This document shows, in pieces, positions 59,225 to 64,000 of a stretch of 64,000 bases of DNA (the stretch's first letter is position 1; every line of letters begins with the position of its first letter). The DNA comes from Uranotaenia lowii. Lineage: Eukaryota; Arthropoda; Insecta; Diptera; Culicidae. A program made the position numbers and the translations under genes. The stretch spans positions 70,010,012 to 70,074,011 of the forward strand of contig NC_073692.1 of the NCBI RefSeq assembly GCF_029784155.1, in the 5' to 3' direction. The notes below the pieces were generated by a model. It was not told the origin of the DNA and made no database searches. It saw only the letters and a list, made by a program, of their open reading frames with translations.

Positions 59225-59226
59225 AA

Positions 59227-59420
59227 TGTAGTATCCCGTAAAGATTGCATCCTACTCGTTGCTCGTACAGAATAAGACTGCCTCTCCTGTGGTGGCTCGG
59301 CTGCTATTACCCGTTGTTCGCTACGCACACACACATACACTCGCATGGTTATTATTGTTTACAGTGTCGTATTCAAGGGGGTGCTATCTACAGGGTTGTC
59401 GTCAGTGGTACGATACTACA
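59227..59420 (-). repeat. LTR (5' LTR in element orientation)
   Basis: 194 bp, nearly identical to the LTR at 55866, followed by the target duplication GCCAT. Confidence 0.93.
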
Positions 59421-59425
59421 GCCAT

Positions 59426-61690
59426 GTTTATTGTAAAATTGAAATGCAAAAAATGACACCATGTTGATGGATACACTATGTCGAGTATTGGGAATTTTTT
59501 TTTCAGGCTTATTTTCAATGAATTTCATATGATTTGCCATGTAATTTGAAAAACATCATTCAGCTTTCTTTTCATGGAATTTTATTAAAATCACGTTTAG
59601 TTATTCATTTGAATGTTCAATCAAGAAGTTGATCACCGAAAAACCTACAAAATTGGGTTAGTTTCCCCACATTGGACCCCTTAGGCCGTACATTTTTTAT
59701 AAATAAAAGATTTTTTATTATAAGATAGGAGTTTTGCCTTTAAAAAAAACCATTACTTTACTATTGTTAAATAATTTAAATGAGAATTTTCATTTATGAT
59801 TTCAATGATATTGATAGAGTTACAAAAGTCTTGACGATAAAAACTGTCATCATGGAACGCGCAATTTCTCCTGTTCAGATGTAAGAACAATCAAAAGATT
59901 GAACGGCAATATCTCAATTGATGAACTTTCCAATTAAGAGTGTATTTTCTATCTCCGTTGAATTGAGTGTTTGTCATTCGAATGAACTGGATGAAATAAT
60001 CGTATGAAATCCATGGAACCGCAAATTCAACCATTTTTCCACTAATCTAAACCCCACAGAAAGACAATCATCATCCAAATTACATCATCCGGCAGACAAA
60101 CGAACGCGATGGTGGATTTCCCCCTGAAATCAGTGCCAGTTTCGGTCGGTTTCGATTCTGCCACTTCAACTTTTTATTGATCATCATAATATTGAACCAA
60201 TCAATGAGCAGCAGCATCCCAGTTGAATATTCTGTCGCGACAACATCGACGAATGACTGGGCACATACAGTTGGTGGAGCGGAAAAAATTGGTACCCGAA
60301 AATAAAGCTAAATTCAATTTCGTTCTTCGACGATGGTGGAATTGGATTGGCTTTTTTTTCATTTTAAGATGTCATTCCAATACATCTTCAAAACGGTTTC
60401 TGTTAAGCGCAATCTTTGTAAGACATTTACAGCTTGAATAACAGTGTTTTGAAGTTTTGAAAATATCTATTTCTTAGATGATATTCGATAAGAGAAAATT
60501 GGAAACTCTACCAACCCGAATCGATAATATCTTTCTTGAATAATTGATTTTTACGGGTCGGGATCCAAGGCAAAATGCAAAAAAAAACAATTTGAAAAGG
60601 GTTATCCTTCAAAATAAAATAAAAATGAGATGACACCAGAAGGGTTTTTTTTTTGGACGTCTGAAATCGATATTCAATCTTTAGGAATTTAAATAAAATT
60701 ATTTTTTTGTTAAAACGTTGAAAATTTTGGTAACTTTCAAGTTTTCTTTAAAAGCACTTTAAAATTCGGAAGCGCAGTCTTTTCCTTCAAGCTTCAGAAA
60801 GAAATGGATCCCATTTCTTCCAATTCATATGATGTTTCCGTATGTTTGAATAAGCAATCCGCCCCGAAACCGAACTTTCATAACAGTGTCTCATAAAGGA
60901 GGAGGGTTAAATAGGGATGCTGCTTGTCTGGGTCACCTCTGCTCCAAAAGAGGATACACATTTTGGAGGAATCGTCTCGACGCGGTATTGATGTCGTTAT
61001 TTGTAGGAATCCGATCCAATAATGTTACCGTATGAAGGTGGGTTTAATGTAGCGTCACAGAAGCTGTTCCAGCAGCGACCGGATGTAGAGATAAGACGGA
61101 AACGGCTCAAACCACACACACACACACATGTTCGGATGTGTGCTTTTCAAACGCGTGGGTGGGTGGGTGTGTACTTTAGTGTGAGTCTCATATGATTCCA
61201 TGGGGTGTATCGTAGCACTGATATCATCACGAAGCCGATTGGGGTCCTGTAAAATATTCCGGCTTGTTTACGAAAGCATAAAACTCTGTTTACATTGAGC
61301 GTTTTCAAGTGTTTACATGACGGGTTCAAGCGAGCCTTGGTGCCTGATAGCCCCGAGCTGTAGCACAAATATGCGTGACAGGTTGTGAATGGGTTATCGG
61401 GTACCTGTTGAGCTGTGATTTTGATATCACTTATTCATTGTGGTGTTTTCCTAGCATTGAAAGTTTTTCATGACGAGGAACTATGTAAAAGAGTAAACAA
61501 TTTAAAATGTAGCGTTTCCCGCCCTTAGGGATTTTCAACTAAACACACTTTAATTTTTTTGTGAACTTCATGACTGGTCACGAAAGGCAAGATTTTCCAA
61601 CAACACGTTTCATATCAAGACAACTGTCAGTATGATTTTCACACCCCTTTTTCTTTTTATTATATTTTGACTTTTGATTCTCCATATCTA
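59426..61690. other. Unassigned sequence with small microsatellites
   Basis: From 60000 to 61500 the DNA is less AT-rich and probably unique. A (CA)n run lies at about 61113-61128 and a (GGGT)n run at about 61156-61170. Frames up to 73 codons, none recognisable. Confidence 0.45.
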
Positions 61691-64000
61691 CCTTTTCACT
61701 ATGGACTCTCGAATTCCCACTCTCGCTTCTTGACTCTCGACACTCTATTTGGACTCTAAACTCTCGGCTCTAGACTCTTGACAATCGGCTCTCGACAATC
61801 AACTATCGGCTTTCGACTTTCGATTATCAGTCTCAACTCTCGAATCTCGAATCAGGACTCTCGACTCTCGTTTCTTGACTTTTGATTCTCGTCTCTAGGC
61901 TCTCAATTCTCGACTCTAAACTCTCGACACCAGACTTATGATTTCTGACTCTCGGCTCTCAACTGTCGACTTTCGACAATGCGCACCCGGAAATCAAATC
62001 TCAACAATCGATTCTCGACTCTCGGCTCTCAACTTCAACTTTCGACTCTTGAATCTTAAATCTCGACACTCGACTCTTGACTTTTGACTCTATAAGGTCT
62101 CGATTTTCATCTTTCATTTCTGGACTTCTGGCTCTTGACTTGCAACACTCGACTCTTGACTTTATCGACTCTAGACTCTCGACTCTCTACTCTCGACTCT
62201 TCACATTCGACTCTCGATTCTCGATTCTTCACTCTCGTCTCTCGACTCTTGACATTTGACTCTCGAATATCGACTATCGACTCTTCTCAACCCCCGACTC
62301 ACAGCTCTGAACGTTCAATTCTTGAGTCTTGCTTAAAAACTCTCGACTCTAGACTCTTGCCTTTCGACTCTCGACTCTCTTCTCATGACATTCGGCTTCG
62401 ACTCTTGCTCTCGATTTTTAATTCTTAAGTCTTGCTTTTCAACTCTGATCTCTCGACTCTTGATTCTTAACACTCGATTTTCGTTTTTTGACATACTCTC
62501 GATTCTCGACTCTCGAATCTCGACTCTCGACTCTCGACTTTCGACTCTCGACTTTCAACTCTCGACTTTCGACTCTACACTCTCGACTCTCGACTCTCGA
62601 CATTCGATTCTCGAATCTCGAATCTCGACTCTCGACATTCGATTCTCGAATCTCGAATCTCGACTCTCGACATTCGATTCTCGAATCTCGAATCTCGACT
62701 CTCGACTCTCGACTCTCGACTCTCGACTCTCGACTCTTGACTCTCGACTCTCGACTCTCCACTCTCGACTCTCGGCCTCAACTCTCGACTCTCGATTTTC
62801 GACTCTCGATTTTAAACTCTCGATTCTAGACTCTTGCCTCTCGATTCTTGACTATCAGTTTCTATAATCGACTCTCGACTTTCAATTCTTGAGTCTTGCT
62901 TTTAAACTCTGAACTCTCGACTCTTGATTTTAAACACTCAATTTTTTGACATACTCTTGTCTCTCGAGTCTCAACTTTTGACTCTTGACTCTCGACTCTC
63001 GACTCCTGATTGTCGGCTTCGACTCTTGGCTCTCGATAATCGAATCTCGACCCTCAATTCTTGAGTCTCGTTTTTCAAATCTTAACTCTCGATTCTCGAT
63101 TTTCGCTCTTCTACATACCAATCTTGAGTGTTAATTCTCGATTTTTAGCTTACAGATTTTTGATTATTGTCGACATTCGAGTCTAAACTGTATACTATCG
63201 ACTCTCCTTTCTCGAGTCTAAACCAAGCTATATTTTCAACACTCAAGTCTGGATTTTCGAAGTAAGACTCAAATTTCTTCTCTAACACTCGATTTTCGTT
63301 TTTTGACATACTCTCGATTCTCGACTCTCGAATCTCGACTCTCGACTCTCGACTTTCGACTCTCGACTTTCAACTCTCGGCTTTCGACTCTACACTCTCG
63401 ACTCTCGACTCTCGACATTCGATTCTCGAATCTCGAATCTCGACTCTCGACATTCGATTCTCGAATCTCGAATCTCGACTCTCGACTCTCGACTCTCGAC
63501 TCTCGACTCTCGACTCTCGACTCTTGACTCTCGACTCTCGACTCTCCACTCTCGACTCACGACTCTCGACTCTCGAATCTTGACTCTCGATTCTCGACTC
63601 TCAACTCTTGATACTAGACTCTCGACTTTCGGCATCGACTCTTGGCTTTCGACAATCGACTCTTGACTCTCAACTTTAATTCTTGAATCTTGCTTCTCAA
63701 TTCTTAACTCTCGACTCTTGATTCTCAACTCTCGATTTTTGTTTTCGAAATACTCTTGAATGTCGACTCTCAACTTTCGACTTTCGACTCCAACTCTCGA
63801 CTCTTGACTCTCGACTTTCAACCTAAGACTCTCGACTCTTGCCTCTCGATTCTCGACTCTCGAATCTCAACTCTCGACTCTCAGCCCTCGACTCTTGCCT
63901 CTCGAATCTTAACTCTCGACTCTTGACTCTCGACTCTTGACTCTCGACTCTCGACTCTCGACTCTCGACTCTCGGCCTCAACTCTCGACTCTCGATTTTC
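61691..64000. repeat. Heptanucleotide satellite (TCTCGAC)n with higher-order structure, continues past the window
   Basis: The basic unit is GACTCTC (TCTCGAC), with frequent variants such as GACTCTT, GACTTTC, GATTCTC and AATCTCG. Homogeneity increases toward 62500-62760 and 63300-63550. A segment starting CACTCGATTTTCGTTTTTTG at 62471 recurs at 63286, about 815 bp later, with nearly the same following ~270 bp. Inside it a 35-bp unit (CATTCGATTCTCGAATCTCG...) is repeated three and two times respectively. Frames of up to 160 codons on both strands are heptapeptide repeats (STLDSRL-like, ESRVESR-like) dictated by the 7-bp unit. Confidence 0.95.

Larger units (their letters stand above)
55866..59420 (-). 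mobile_element. Complete non-autonomous LTR retrotransposon
   Basis: Two directly repeated LTRs (55866-56058 and 59227-59420) begin TGTAGTATC and end GATACTACA, and the whole is flanked by the exact 5-bp duplication GCCAT (55861-55865, 59421-59425). On the minus strand a TGGCGACGAG primer-binding-like site follows the first LTR and a purine tract precedes the second, which fixes orientation. The 3.17-kb interior has no frame above about 76 codons and no gag, protease, reverse transcriptase or integrase motif. It would need proteins from a partner element, as TRIM/LARD elements do. LTRs that differ by essentially one position indicate recent insertion. Confidence 0.93.

Noticed and set aside
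62385..62867. 160-codon frame and overlapping frames on both strands
   Set aside because: Produced by the 7-bp satellite; the protein is a heptapeptide repeat and both strands are open for the same reason.
61691..64000. Telomeric repeat
   Set aside because: The unit is GACTCTC-like rather than the insect TTAGG, is highly variable, and flies and mosquitoes generally lack short telomerase repeats.

Overview
The window looks like non-coding nuclear DNA of an insect, most likely a culicine mosquito. It is AT-rich, with no bacterial-style gene packing, and I found no open reading frame I would call a host gene; the longest frames (106-162 codons) are explained by tandem repeats, inverted repeats or chance. 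The mosquito call is an inference from remembered repeat families: a tRNA-headed SINE with a TAAAACGACTATAATCG tail, TA-flanked MITEs starting CCGTAAACTGGGG, and short TTGCCAGA...CCGGGCAAT elements. It has not been checked by a search.

Layout. 1-11.8 kb: mostly unassigned AT-rich DNA with a TA-flanked MITE (1391-2339), two tRNA-derived SINEs (about 3148 and 7249), a small palindrome (4207-4463) and three copies of a CCGGG-rich element. 11.8-15.1 kb: an old inverted-repeat element split by a TTAA-flanked, piggyBac-like palindromic element (13037-14847). 15.3-19.6 kb: a mini-Helitron and two hAT-type elements with 8-bp target duplications; the second holds nested insertions. 20.75-22.57 kb: a 1.8-kb near-perfect palindrome. 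25-30 kb: a partial hAT copy and a CCGGG element split cleanly by a 1.6-kb Helitron. 32-33.3 kb: GC-richer, unique-looking DNA. 33.5-38.1 kb: a Helitron 3' end, a hAT end carrying a complex foldback structure, and the first of two 'CAGCAA' elements. 38.1-41.3 kb: unique-looking DNA plus a 75-bp tandem array. 41.4-43.8 kb: a complete hAT-type element containing the second CAGCAA element. 44.5-49 kb: several TIR elements, including a hAT inserted in a TA-flanked element. 51.7-55.6 kb: a large element with inverted GATGGCG-rich ends and low-complexity filling. 55.87-59.42 kb: a complete LTR retrotransposon on the minus strand with nearly identical LTRs, 5-bp target duplications, a candidate primer-binding site and a polypurine tract, but no gag or pol. 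61.69-64 kb: a heptanucleotide satellite running off the window edge.

No gene network can be described. The content is a layered record of transposition, almost entirely by non-autonomous elements that would depend on enzymes encoded elsewhere. The most interesting items are the young coding-empty LTR element, the two CAGCAA elements with similar arms but different cores, the cluster of long palindromes able to form hairpin RNA, and the heptamer satellite with its higher-order repeat. All boundaries were read by eye, and no alignment was computed.
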